Assembly (NCBI RefSeq): GCF_032884065.1
Contig: NW_027062665.1
Span: 2,967,266 to 3,031,265 of the forward strand
Direction: 5' to 3'
Source of the DNA: Artemia franciscana
Taxonomy: Eukaryota; Arthropoda; Branchiopoda; Anostraca; Artemiidae
DNA length: 64,000 bases
In this document: in pieces, positions 1 through 10,734 of the stretch
Layout: each line of letters opens with the position of its first letter
Position numbering within the stretch: the stretch's first letter is position 1
The notes under the pieces: generated by a model
Seen by the model: only the letters and a program-made list of their open reading frames with translations
What the model was told of the DNA's origin: nothing
Database searches by the model: none
Position numbers and translations under genes: made by a program

Positions 1-2441
1 TAAAATGTGTTACCAGGTATTATCTAAAAATTATGAAGCATGAATTTTTTTTTTATTATGTTTGTTTCTCTTCAGGTCCTTCTCTAGGGCTTTACCAAAT
101 CAAACATTCTATGCCCAATAAAATTAGCAACAAGGTATAGTCTATATACAAAGGCTAATGTTATTTAACTATGAATATGGAATTTATATGGCAATCAGGA
201 ACTGGATACAGGCTAAAGCAAGTAAAAAAGAAAGAAAAAACTTCCCTAGTTAGCTCAGGAGACTTTTAATAGATTACTCTTCAGATAATTGCCTATGATA
301 CATAATTTAAATATTTACCCCTGTACAGTAGGGCATTAAAACAATCTATCACAATGTAAGATACAGTATATTTAGATATGATGCTGATTTACAAATTCCA
401 GGATTCTTTGTTGTAGTTTTCATAATTTTGTTGATAAAGTTTTATATATTCATCATATTTTATTTTATGTCATTAACATTAGCCAAACTAAACTTCTCAA
501 TAGAACTTGAATGTGGTGGCTATAATGCACAAGTACTGCAAAAATCTTACAACACATTATGTGTTATGGTAACTGTTCAGTGAGAAAAAAAAATTTCCTA
601 GTTTAGCTTAATTTGTTATATTTTTGTGCTTATCAGAAATATTTTGTTAATTTTAGGCAGCTGTTCCCCCTCAAAAAATTCTTAAACATTTGCTGGTTTA
701 TACTTAACTAGTATTCTACTGAAAACAAAAATTAGTATATATTTTGTATTGAAGAAATATAAAGCCCTTTGGATTTTTTTTTTATTCAGATTAAGCAGTT
801 TGCTATTTTCTTTTGTTAGGCTAAGCCTGTAATAGTGCTTTATTGTGAAGAGTCAAAATTTGCAGGGACTGCAAAGGCTAGCCTGAACAATATGTTATTA
901 CAAATTCTTAGGTTAAACTTCTGTTTGGTAAAATTCTAGTTTAGATAAATTTGTATTATCTTGAAAAAAGTTTAGGTTAGGAAAATGAAACTTTTAGGGA
1001 TGGGTCTAGAGACTAAACTATATCACGGGAAAGTATTTTGGAGCATCTAACTCTACTCTTTCTCTCTCTTAAAAATGTTTGCCTTAAATTACCTTAAATC
1101 ACATTGTCTAATGAAATAAGGATTAAATCCTGTAGAATTGCTGGTTAGTGATGATGACAGTTGGAAATCTCAATATTTGGTCCACACCCTTAAAAATGCT
1201 TGTGTTATAAAAGTGAAACCCTTGCAAAATAAATCTTCTACTTAAATGACAAGAAAAAAGCATTTTTAGTGTCATAACTTTGCTCAATTTCAATTTATGA
1301 AGTTTCCAAGGTTTGGAAACTTTCAGGATATACATTTCCCTATATTTAAATACGAAACACTGATATGGCTTAAAATTCTACTCAAATAACAAGAATTGCA
1401 TTTTCAGAGCTAAAACCAGAGAAACAGAAACTGCTTGCTGAAAATTAAGGTAAGATGTTGTTTTACCAAAATTTTAATAGTTACAGACCAGTCCAGTATG
1501 CAAAATTCCCAGATTTAAAAACAGAAGAGGGTTATCACATAAGCTTAGCAATAGCTTCTCATAGTATGTTTTTAGCTATGGATTAATCACTGAAAGTTTC
1601 ATTCACCTAACATAACCCCATTCAAAGATAGCAAAAAGTAGCTAAACTGGAATTTGACTGGAAATTTAATCTATAGCCTGGTAGGCTAGTAGAATTCCAA
1701 ATCAAAACAAAAAGAAGTCAAACTAGAATTTTATCCTCTGTTTAGGGTAGCTCAACAAAGCTAAAGTCTTATCATTTAGGACTTTTTTATAGGTAATTTT
1801 GCTTTTACAGTATGAATACAACATTTTCCAATATATTACCTGAACAATTTAACCAAAGATTCCACTAATTCAGACCCTTCCTATCTCTTCAAATATACCA
1901 GAGAGTATGCTAGATCATTTTTCAATTCTCTCTGACCTCAAACTAATGTGAAATATGTCAAATCCGGAGGAAATTAAGCCAGTGCTAAATCATTTAATTA
2001 TAATAGAATGACACTCTTAACCAGTTCCAGTTCCAAAAATTGTAGGGAGGTATATGGACTAACAACAAGTCCTTTCACCTCTTTGACTTCTTCTTCAGAA
2101 AAACTAGCTACTGGAAGCGCTATTCTCCTCCAGTCTGCGAACAATGGATATATACGATTATGAACAATAATACACTGTTATTGATTGTGGGAAGTGCGAG
2201 TACCTGAGCTACCTGTCCCCAGCAGTTTAAGGCACTAGGCCGGCCGTATAGTTTAACACTATACGGATGTTTTATGTTTGAAATTTTTTGCCCAAACCGA
2301 CAAGTAAAAAGAGTGTTTTCGTGAACCAGTTTTGTTTGAGCTCAACCATATGTAATTTTTTCCGTTTTTGCGTTAAACATACAAGCTGGTTAAACCAAAG
2401 CTGTCATTGGTTAAACCAGCTGGTTGACGCGAAAAAAGGCC
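1..2441. other. AT-rich non-coding DNA with repeat fragments
   Basis: No open frame here has plausible composition or usable splice sites. Two stretches belong to dispersed repeats seen elsewhere: about 960-1050 is an inverted match, and 1340-1770 a direct match, to 49885-50160. They share the phrase around 'gaaagtttcatt...cctaacc' and the neighbouring 'agagaaacagaaact'. The stretch 2170-2440 is less AT-rich, holds two short inverted repeats, and stops abruptly where the large duplicated segment begins. Confidence 0.6.
2245..2267. repeat. Perfect 9-bp stem hairpin
   Basis: CCGTATAGT, a 5-base TTAAC spacer, then ACTATACGG form a perfect short inverted repeat. It lies about 175 bp upstream of the duplicated-segment boundary at 2442. 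A second, imperfect palindrome built on GGTTAAACCA lies at about 2388-2427. Neither is present upstream of copy B at 50779. Function unknown. Confidence 0.6.
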
Positions 2442-3410
2442 TTATGAATATGTTCCCTGAGTATCGTAAATGTCACACTTAAGCCCTGTCTTAATTTATG
2501 CATCGGCTTGTCTTTAATTGGTAGATAGTGGCAATAAGGCGTGGCTTCTTGACTTAAATAGTAAGAATTGTCAATTCATTCACATCAGCAAAATGAATCC
2601 TTGTCACTTTTATTTTCTTTGAAGCCATCTAATCCTCTTTGTAAATAACGAGCGAGATTTTTTATTCACAGTGAACTAAATTTCAGCACCCATGCTAAGA
2701 AATCTGTGGCTAGTTAAGTATAACCTTTCCAACCAATCCCCAAAAGCAATAAGCCTTCCGTATGATGGACTTGTCGGTTTTAAGCTTGAAGATATAATGT
2801 TTATTTTCTCCCCATTAAAAAAAACATACAACAGTTTTAAAAGACGTGCCACCAAACTTAAATCCAGGAGATGGAAGTTTTTCTACCCTTGAAGACTAGC
2901 TTAGCTAGTTCTCCAAACACTTGTATAAAGAAGAAATTTATATGATTCCATGCAGCCAATAATAACCTATGAGCTCAGCTAAGCGAGAAACGGACAATCA
3001 AGATAATCTGATAATTTCCCCGATGCTGAATTTTTTTAAAACAGGTTTTAACATGGGAATTAATAAAGATGACATTATTCGTTATCGTTGGGCCTTTTTT
3101 GATAGCACTGAAATTTTCAAAGTGAAGCATAATCTTTGGAGTAATATTTTAGCAAATGACTGGGTCTTTAAGTGGTTTGGAACTTATGCAAAACTGAATA
3201 ATCTGAAAACATTTTTGACCATTTCAGCAAATGTGATGATAATAATGCCAAAGTCCCCAATTTCGTAGTTTACCACCCAGCCAATATACCCTGACACGGT
3301 ACATCAGGGTTAATCAATGTACCCAGCCGATGGGGGATTTTTCCATTGACACGGAAGTCTCCCGTGGCGAAATTTCTAGGTGAAATTTTATACGGAGAAA
3401 CTTGTCAGAA

Positions 3411-3413
<3 letters not shown>

Positions 3414-3481
<68 letters not shown>
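3414..3481. repeat. Long (AT)n microsatellite
   Basis: An uninterrupted AT dinucleotide run of 68 bases. The orthologous place in copy B (51750-51767) has only 18 bases. A translated open frame through this run gives a tyrosine-isoleucine repeat and is not a gene. Confidence 0.97.
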
Positions 3482-3483
<2 letters not shown>

Positions 3484-4860
3484 TCTTACTTTTTCGGCAG
3501 TGAATTTATTTAACATATGGAAACTTTCAATGGAGCTGGAGATTTTGGGAGGATTGTTAACGTGGAGGGTTGATTTTCCATGTAGGAAATATCACCAGAA
3601 AAACTATGTGGAAACTTTTTGTGGGAGAAAATTTCAATGGGGGGACTTTTATAGTCAGAGCGGAATCTTCCATGGCGGGAGAGATGGATTTCCTAGTATT
3701 TTCGGGTAAATGATAAGAAATTAAGTAATAAAACAAGTCTTTTCTACTGAAATTCAGGAGCAATACTAATACCTAATAATAAACATAAATTATTAGGTAT
3801 ATAAGATTTTTGGAGGGGGGGGGTGGTCCAACTTTTCACTATCCGACTTCACGATAAAAATCGTCAAACGATTGCAGTTTCCAGTGATTAGAAAACATTT
3901 TCTTGGAGATGAGTATTTATAATAACTTATGAGATTGATATAAAGAGATAAGATAACTGCTGAGGACGAGACGACTTTCCAAAAATTGCTCGGATTTTTA
4001 TATTACCACAACAACACACACACCAAGACGATTCCTGCACGGTGATTTCATTTTGAAGTTCCTTCATTTTGTAAATGCAAAGACAGCCACTTGACTAAAA
4101 GGAACAACGTATTAAAGTGAACTGATATTCGAGTCACAAAGACATTAATCCCAGTAGCAAAAACTGCTTTATACTTTTAGTGACCCCAGAAAAAATTTGA
4201 AATTGACATTTCCGTGAACTTCATTTTCTGAGGAACTTCATTTTCAGCGGAGAGAAATAATAGAACTAAAAAACTTTACTGAAGAAAACTGCTCAATGCT
4301 GGTAGAGCTCAACGTAAAGATCTTCCTCTATCACTTTGAAATGCAGAGTCAGAAAGATTTTTATCACAGACGGGTTATATCAAGACGAAAATGGAAAACG
4401 TTGAAAATCGAAAGTATTCAACCTGTCCTGGTAATGAATTTCTTACCAAAAAAAGTCTACATCGTTCCACGAGCCCCTTTGTAACCTCTTCATATCTTGG
4501 TCAAGAATACAAGTCTGAAAATTGAGATATTAAACATCGGATTATTTGAGCTGAATTGTTACCCTTTTTTATGTTTATGAAGAAAAATTTTGATGAGGTG
4601 CCAAGCTACGTATGTAAGGGTAGCAGGCCCGTCGAAACGACAAAACGAAAAAAATCAAAATCGTTTTTACTCTGCATTTAGTCATTCTGTTTGCGTTTTT
4701 TCCTTCATTTGTTTACAGAGTGTTTTCACTCCCTTGGTGAGTTTTAGGAGAACAGTTATTTTTATCCGATTCTATTGCATTCAAACCCTTTTTTGAGGTT
4801 AAGACATGATTCAAATTTATTTCAATCAGACCAAATGTGAACATACAACTGATCATCTTG

Positions 4861-7058
4861 TTATGACACTTGGTATTAACAAAGTGACATATAGCAATCG
4901 CCAATTCTATCGGTCTGTCTGTCTGTCGGTCCCGGTTTTGCTACTTTAGGCATTTCCAGGTAAGCTAGGACGATGAAATTTGGCAGGCGTATCAGGGACA
5001 GGACCAGCTTAATTTAGAAATAGTTGTTTTTCCAATTTGACGATCTGGGGGGGGTGGGGGCCAATTAATCCGGAAAAAATAGAAAAAATGAAGTATTTTT
5101 AACTTATGAATGGGTGATGGGATCTTAATGAAATTTGATGTTTGGAATGATATTATGTCTCAGAGCTCTTATTTCAAATCCCGACCGGATCTGATGACAT
5201 TGGGGGGGGGGGGAACCTAAGATCTTGGAAAACACTTAGAGTGGAGGGATCGGGATGAAACTTGGTGGGAAAAACAAGCACAAGTCCTAGATACATGATT
5301 GACATAACCGGAACGGATCTGTTCTCTTTGGGGTAGTTGGGGGGGGGGGGGGTTAATTCTGAAAAATTAGAAAAAATGAGGTATTTTTAACTTACGAACG
5401 GGTGATCGGATCTCAATGAAATTTGATGTTTAGAAGAATATCGTGTCTTAGAGCTGTTATTTTAAATTCCGACCGGATCTGGTGACATTGGGGGGGGGGA
5501 GTTGGGAGGGGGAATCCTAAAACTTGGAAAACACTTAGAGTGGAGGGATCGGGATGAAACTTGGTGGGAAAAATAAACATAATTGCTAGATACAGGATTG
5601 ACATAAACGGAACGGATCCGCTCTCTTTGGGATAGTTGGGGGGGGGGGGGGGTATTTCTGAAAAATTAGAAAAAATGAGGTATTTTTAACTTACGAACAG
5701 GTAATCGGATCTCAATGAAATTTGATATTTAGAAGTATATCGTGGCTCTGAGGTCTTATTTTAAACCCGACCAGATCTGGTGACATTCGGGGGGAGGGAG
5801 TTGGAAGGGTGAAACCTAAAACTTGAAAAACACTTAGAGTAGAGGGATCGGGATGAAACTTGGTGGAAAAAATAATCACGAGTCCTAGATACATGATTGA
5901 CATAACCGGAACGGATCCGCTCTCTTTGGGGTAGTTGGGGGAGGGGTTAATTCTGAAAAATAAGAAAAAAGACATATTTTTAACTTACAAAGGAGTGATC
6001 GGATCTTCATGAAACTTCATATTTAGAAGGACCTCGTAACTCAGATCTCTTATTTTAAATCTCAACCAGATCAAGTGTATTGGGGGGGGCAGTTGGGGGG
6101 GGGGCGGAAATCTTAGAAAATACTTAAAGCGGTGAGATCAGGATGAAACTGGATGGGAAGAATAAAAACCTGTCAAAGATACGTGATTCACATAACCGGA
6201 CCGGATCTGCTCTCTTTGGTGGAATCGGACGGGGGGGTAGTTTTGAAAATTGAAGTATTTGTAACTTACGAAAGGGTGACCAGATCTTAATGAAATTTGA
6301 TATTTAGAAGGATTTTGTGCTTTGAAGTTCTTATTTTAAATTCCGACCAGATCCTATGACGTTGGGGGGAATTGGAGGGGGAAACTGGAATTTTTGGAAA
6401 ACGTGAAAATTGGGGTATTTTTATCTTACGAAATTTTGATCGGATCTTAATTAAATTTGATTTTTAGAAAGAATTTATGTCTCAGAGCTCTTATTTCAAA
6501 TCCTGACCAGATTGTTTGACATTGGGGGGAGTTGGAGGGGGAAATATTGGAAAAACACTTGGAGTGTAGGAATCGGGATGAAGCTTGGTGGATAGAATAA
6601 ATAAATGTCCTTGATATGTGATTGACATAATCGTACTGGATTCACTCTCTTTGGGTGAGTTGGGGGGAGGGGTTTAGTGATTTGGGGAGTTTGGTGCTTC
6701 TGGACGTGCTAAGACGATGAAAATTGATTGGCGTGTCAGGGAGCTACACAATTTGACTTGATAAAGTCGTTTTCCCAGATTCGACCATCTGGAGGCTAAA
6801 GGGAGAGAAACAATTAGAAAAAATTAGGTATTTATAACTTACGAGTGGGTAATCGGATCTTAATGAATTTCTATTTTTAGACGGACATCGTGACTCGGAG
6901 CTCTTATTTTAAATCCTGACCGGCATTAAGCCTCTTATTTTCCTTTTTAAATCAATCTATTGATTCATAGAATTTTGTTAGAGCTCATACCATATGATCT
7001 CTTGGCTCTTAGCTCTTCTCGCCTCGTCACAAGTGCCATATGAGCTCTCAGCTCTTGT
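4861..7058 (+). mobile_element. Tandem-repeat element with hairpin end, insertion E1
   Basis: The element begins with TTATGACACTTGG, whose family form folds as a CACTTGG/CCAAGTG hairpin. This is followed by a (GTCT)n/GTCGGTCCCGG stretch, then several diverged units of about 150-310 bp. Each unit carries 'gatccg...', 'cttggtggg', 'atttttaacttacgaa' and a long G run. It ends with a conserved tail (GCATTAAGCCTCTTATTTTC to GCTCTTGTT) that has its own GAGCTCATA/TATGAGCTC stem. No protein is encoded. Copy B has an undisturbed site at 53107-53120, so this is a discrete insertion. Structure (internal tandem repeats, terminal hairpins, no obvious transposase) resembles non-autonomous Helentron-type elements, but I see no CTRR end, so the class is open. 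Confidence 0.7.
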
Positions 7059-8204
7059 TTTAAAAATGTGGGGAAAAGAACAAAAAGTGTAGCACAATTC
7101 GATCCAGAAAAAGCACACATTTGGGCTCTAAAAAGTCATAATACTCTCCTCATCTGGCAACGCTAGCCCTAATTTTCAAAATTAGGTGAAGCACACCTCA
7201 ATTACTTGCACTTCCCACAAACCAAACAGAAGAGAGGATGAAAAAGAAGGATTGCTAGAGCCATCTTGAAGTCAAAGGGGTGAAAGGACTGTATGCAGTC
7301 TGTATAACCTCATACAAATCCTGGGATTGGCAAATGAAATTTAAGCAAAAAGTAACTTTCAAAAGAAGGTAAATGGCAATTTTTCGATTTCCTTGTATCT
7401 TATTAAATCTGCAGAATTATTGGCATGTTGTCAATTGCTGAAATTACCCTAATTGAACAAGAAAACTTTTCTATATTCATAGTAGCCTAGGCCTAGCCTA
7501 CATTCAAGTGATTAAGATTAACCTGAGTTAATGAAACTATGCTGTAGAGCAGCATAGTTTCCATACTAGGCCTATAGCACATAGAAATGCTAATTTGGTA
7601 AAATTCTAGTCCATTGACTTCTTGCTGTCTTGGAAAGTTAATGGGCTAGAGAATTGAAACTTTCAGGGATGTGTCTACAGGCTAAAGTATATCCTGGGAA
7701 GTTATTTTGAGATCCCTAACTATACCCTTCCCTCCTCCATATAATGCAGTTTGTTGTGCATTATAGCTTATATTTTGGTCAAATTTGATCCTATATTACT
7801 ATTGAAAGTGTAAATCCTTGCTTACCTTAGAAAAATTCAACTTTTCACTGTTTTTTAAGCTACCATATTCTATAATTAGTTCACTGGCATTGGAAAACAA
7901 TTATTACCTTTTATGATATAGTTCAAAATGGAATGTAGGCATTTAAATGCACCCCTGTTTGAAATGTCTTATCTTTAAATGGCTTTTCACAGGGGTAATA
8001 CAGATAAGACTTTGAAATTTAAGGGGCTTCTCACTCAAAATTATGATTTGTTGCTACAATTGGGTAAGGTTTATGTTATATGTGTGTCAATGACATTTAT
8101 TTTGTAAATCATAACAGCATAGAGAAAGTCAATTTCTTCAAGAAGGCCCAATAATGATTCTTAGAAACCTGAAGAGAGGCAAAACCGAAATTTAGTGGGA
8201 AAAA
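7059..8204. other. Non-coding stretch of the duplicated segment
   Basis: No credible gene. 7061-7210 and 7246-7585 match copy B. 7630-7720 is a member of the dispersed repeat containing 'gaaactttcagggatgtgtc', also seen inverted or direct near 1000, 50060 and 55230. The remainder is AT-rich unique sequence. Confidence 0.6.
7533..7561. repeat. 12-bp stem hairpin
   Basis: GAAACTATGCTG, loop TAGAG, CAGCATAGTTTC. The copy in B (56424-56454) extends to a perfect 13-bp stem. In B an extra segment of about 80 bp lies immediately 5' of it, ending at the stem, so the hairpin coincides with an insertion or deletion boundary between A and B. Confidence 0.7.
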
Positions 8205-8540
8205 TAAGCACAAATCCTAAATACATGATTGACATAACCGTAAGGGATACACTCTCTTTGCGGGAGCTTGGGGGGAGGGTTAATTTGAAAAAAAATAGAA
8301 AGATGTATTTGTAACTTACAAATGGGTGATTAGATCTTAATGAAGTTTCATATTTAGAAGGATCTTGTGCTTCAGAGCTATTATTTTAAATCCCAACCAG
8401 ATCCAGTGACATTGAGGGGAATTGGATGGGGAAACCAGAAATCTTGGAAGACGTGAAAATTGAGGTATCTTTATCTTGCAAATGGGTGGTCAGATCTTAA
8501 TGAAACTTGATATATAGAAAGATCTTATGTTGGAGATGCT
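8205..8540 (+). repeat. Fragment of the E-type tandem-repeat element
   Basis: About two internal units of the same repeat as 4861-7058 ('gattgacataaccg', 'ttagatcttaatgaa', 'gaaggatcttgtgc'), without either terminal hairpin. The second assembly copy is 18229-18564. Confidence 0.65.
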
Positions 8541-8557
8541 TAATATAGATGCTTATA

Positions 8558-8726
8558 CAGAAATTACTCTGTATATGAAAGGGGTTGTTCCTCCTCAACA
8601 CCCCGCTTTTTATGCTAAAGTTTGACACTTTCTGTTAACTTTACTTTTTAAAACAGTAAAAAACTTTAGCTTAAAAAGCCGGGTGTTGAGGAGGAAAATG
8701 CCCTTTCATATATGGAGTAATTTCTG
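8558..8726. repeat. Foldback element (CTCCTCAACACC family)
   Basis: Two arms of about 60 bp in inverted orientation (CAGAAATTACTC...ATGCTAAAGTTT against AAACTTTAGCTT...GAGTAATTTCTG) around a centre of about 45 bp. Other members in the window are 18582-18750 (assembly duplicate), 57488-57788 (longer, with outer arms) and a single arm in an intron at 32553-32707. No coding capacity: a foldback or MITE-like repeat. Confidence 0.75.
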
Positions 8727-9615
8727 TTCATTTTAAGTTTTAATGTTGCTCCTTACTTTCAGTTAAAAACACTTGTTTTTTTTTATTTAATTTATACCAT
8801 AGTTTTATAAATATATATTTAAATTATCAAAATAAACCAGAAAAAGCCCTTAATAAACATTAGTTACAACACAACTATCTAGAAAAGAAGTTTTACAAAG
8901 GAAAGTAAAGAACCATATTAAACTTAAGACAAGCTTCAACACATTCCTATAATATTTAAAGCTCAATATTTTGTGGGAAACCAGGAAAGGAAGATATATA
9001 GTTAATGAAAAAAATCAAATAGTTGAGAAAATGAGAATTTTGTCAGCCAGTAGCAAAATATGAAGATGAAAATCAAGCAAATATTTTGACAAGGACCTCT
9101 GAATAATGGAAGTGTTTTCAAACAAAATGAAGTGGTGAGGGTTACTGTACACGTGTTGGGCCAAGGCAGAATCAAAATTCTTGGGCCTTTGCTGCAAACT
9201 ATGACTTTGTTCATTGAACATTTGTGTTTCAACAATCCCTTTTCCCAAGTGTTGGCGTTTTACCAATATAGAAGATTTAGAAATGTTACACAGTCCTTAA
9301 AATTTGAAAACTGGTATTTTTCACATTTCTAAATCTCTTTCATAGGGAAATCCAGGAAATTTCCAAGGGGGAAGTGGTATTAAAGATTTTTTTGAGGAAT
9401 TTTTATAAAACAAAAACTATGAAACGCATGAAAGACTTGTTTATATTCGTTTTGTTATGTTTTTACAAGTCAGAGAAAGGTTTCAGACCATACATACCCT
9501 TTAGCCCTCCTGGATACGGCTTGTTTTTTCCTAGCCTATTTGAATTTAATGGGAAAAGATTGTATTAATTTTCTCACAACCTCCCACATATTTACATTCT
9601 CATTAAAACAAACAG

Positions 9616-9760
9616 TCTTCTCAATATTTGAAGTCCACATTAATTACTCTTTTAAATACTGGATGACATGTGGAAAAGTAATTACGAGTGACATAACAAT
9701 TCCCCCAGAAGCCAGAACAGCTTTCCGGGATCTGAAAGGAGCTTTTGATGAAGTTATAAG
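9616..9760 (+). CDS. Possible exon of unknown gene
   Basis: The reading frame ends in ITIPPEARTAFRDLKGAFDE followed by VIR, and then a GTATTT donor at 9761 (phase 2). This run has the balanced, charged composition of a real protein, unlike anything around it. A possible acceptor is the AACAG at 9611-9615, but the pyrimidine tract is poor. No partner exon was found. The near-identical assembly copy (19640-19784) differs by one residue. Copy B lacks the region. It could be a decayed exon. Confidence 0.3.
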
Positions 9761-9852
9761 GTATTTTAGCATTCTTATTTTTAATATATTTATGAGAAAT
9801 TTTTGAAAAATTTAACGTTACTTCTTTGTTTTCACTTGAATAATCCGTTTTT

Positions 9853-9921
9853 ATGGCACTTGATATTAACCAAGTGACATACAGCGATTGCAAATTCTGT
9901 TGTTCTGTCGATTGCACTCAA
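9853..9921 (+). repeat. Isolated hairpin terminus of the E-type element
   Basis: TTTTTATGGCACTTG, ATATTAAC and CAAGTGACATACAGC match the hairpin end of the 4861-7058 element, but only about 70 bp is present. The second copy is at 19877-19945. Either a severely truncated insertion or a solo end. Confidence 0.6.
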
Positions 9922-10734
9922 TAATGATTCTTAAAAACCTGAAGAGAGGCGAAACAGAAATCTGAGACCAGTGGTGTCAATTATGGGAGGGACAAGGGAA
10001 CCGCCCCATACTCCCCCTCTAGATTTTTTTTTATATTTTCATTGAAAATGCCTTTATTTGTGTTTTCTTTGAAAAAGAACAACAAATCCCCCCCCCCCCG
10101 CTATATTTTCAAAACCCATTTTACACCTCCTAAACTGTGTTATGTGACACTGTCTTAGATGGGATCTCTCAACTCAACAAACACAAAGAAGACTTATGAA
10201 CAACTTACGTGTATGCAGTCTTTAACAATATTTCTGTCATTATAAATTTTCCAATTTAAAGTAGATTTTTTAATTCTGTGGTGTTTCCTTGAAGGTACCA
10301 AGTTGAATATGAACAGTTCACTAAAAATAAATATTTTAGGGAATCTATTCAACAATGCTGATGAATGGTAATGTTTTTCACTGTGCCCTAAAGGATTATA
10401 TTACTGTTTAAAAAATCTTAAAGTAGCTTTTATCATTTTATAGAATTTGCTTCTAGAGAGTTGGATTGCAATACTGATACAACCTCTTCAATAGGAAATA
10501 CTATTAAATTCTGAAAACTTCTTTAAACACTTTGGATAAAAGAGTAATTGAAGGCAAATTTATTCCTTTTCAGAAGTAGGTCCCAGGAGTGTTGTTCTCA
10601 TTTATTAAAAGTGCACTGTCAATTAATTTTTCAGAATGATTTTAGACGAATATTGGTACATTTTAGTAGATCAGGGGCATTGCTATAGCATTGCATCAGT
10701 AAAGACCATATGGCTTTTTTTTATTATTACCGTA
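9922..10734. other. AT-rich spacer before the satellite
   Basis: No gene seen. Includes a C10 run near 10088. From 10311 the sequence is collinear with copy B at 58396, so this spacer predates the A/B duplication from that point on. Confidence 0.55.

Noticed and set aside
2969-3268. 99-residue open frame with a matching 71-residue frame in copy B (51389-51604)
   Set aside because: The B copy has a one-base deletion before its start, and most differences between the copies change amino acids. No splice or regulatory support. Looks like non-coding repeat sequence.
3380-3709. 109-residue open frame
   Set aside because: It consists largely of translated AT microsatellite (alternating Ile-Tyr) flanked by repeat DNA.
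4861-7058. Helitron interpretation of the E-type element
   Set aside because: There is a hairpin near one end, but no CTRR terminus and no Rep/helicase remnant. Helentron-like affinity is kept only as a possibility.
9002-9332. Overlapping 66-83 residue frames on both strands, repeated at 19026-19356
   Set aside because: Mutually overlapping on opposite strands, biased composition, no initiation or splice context. The repetition comes from the assembly duplication, not conservation.
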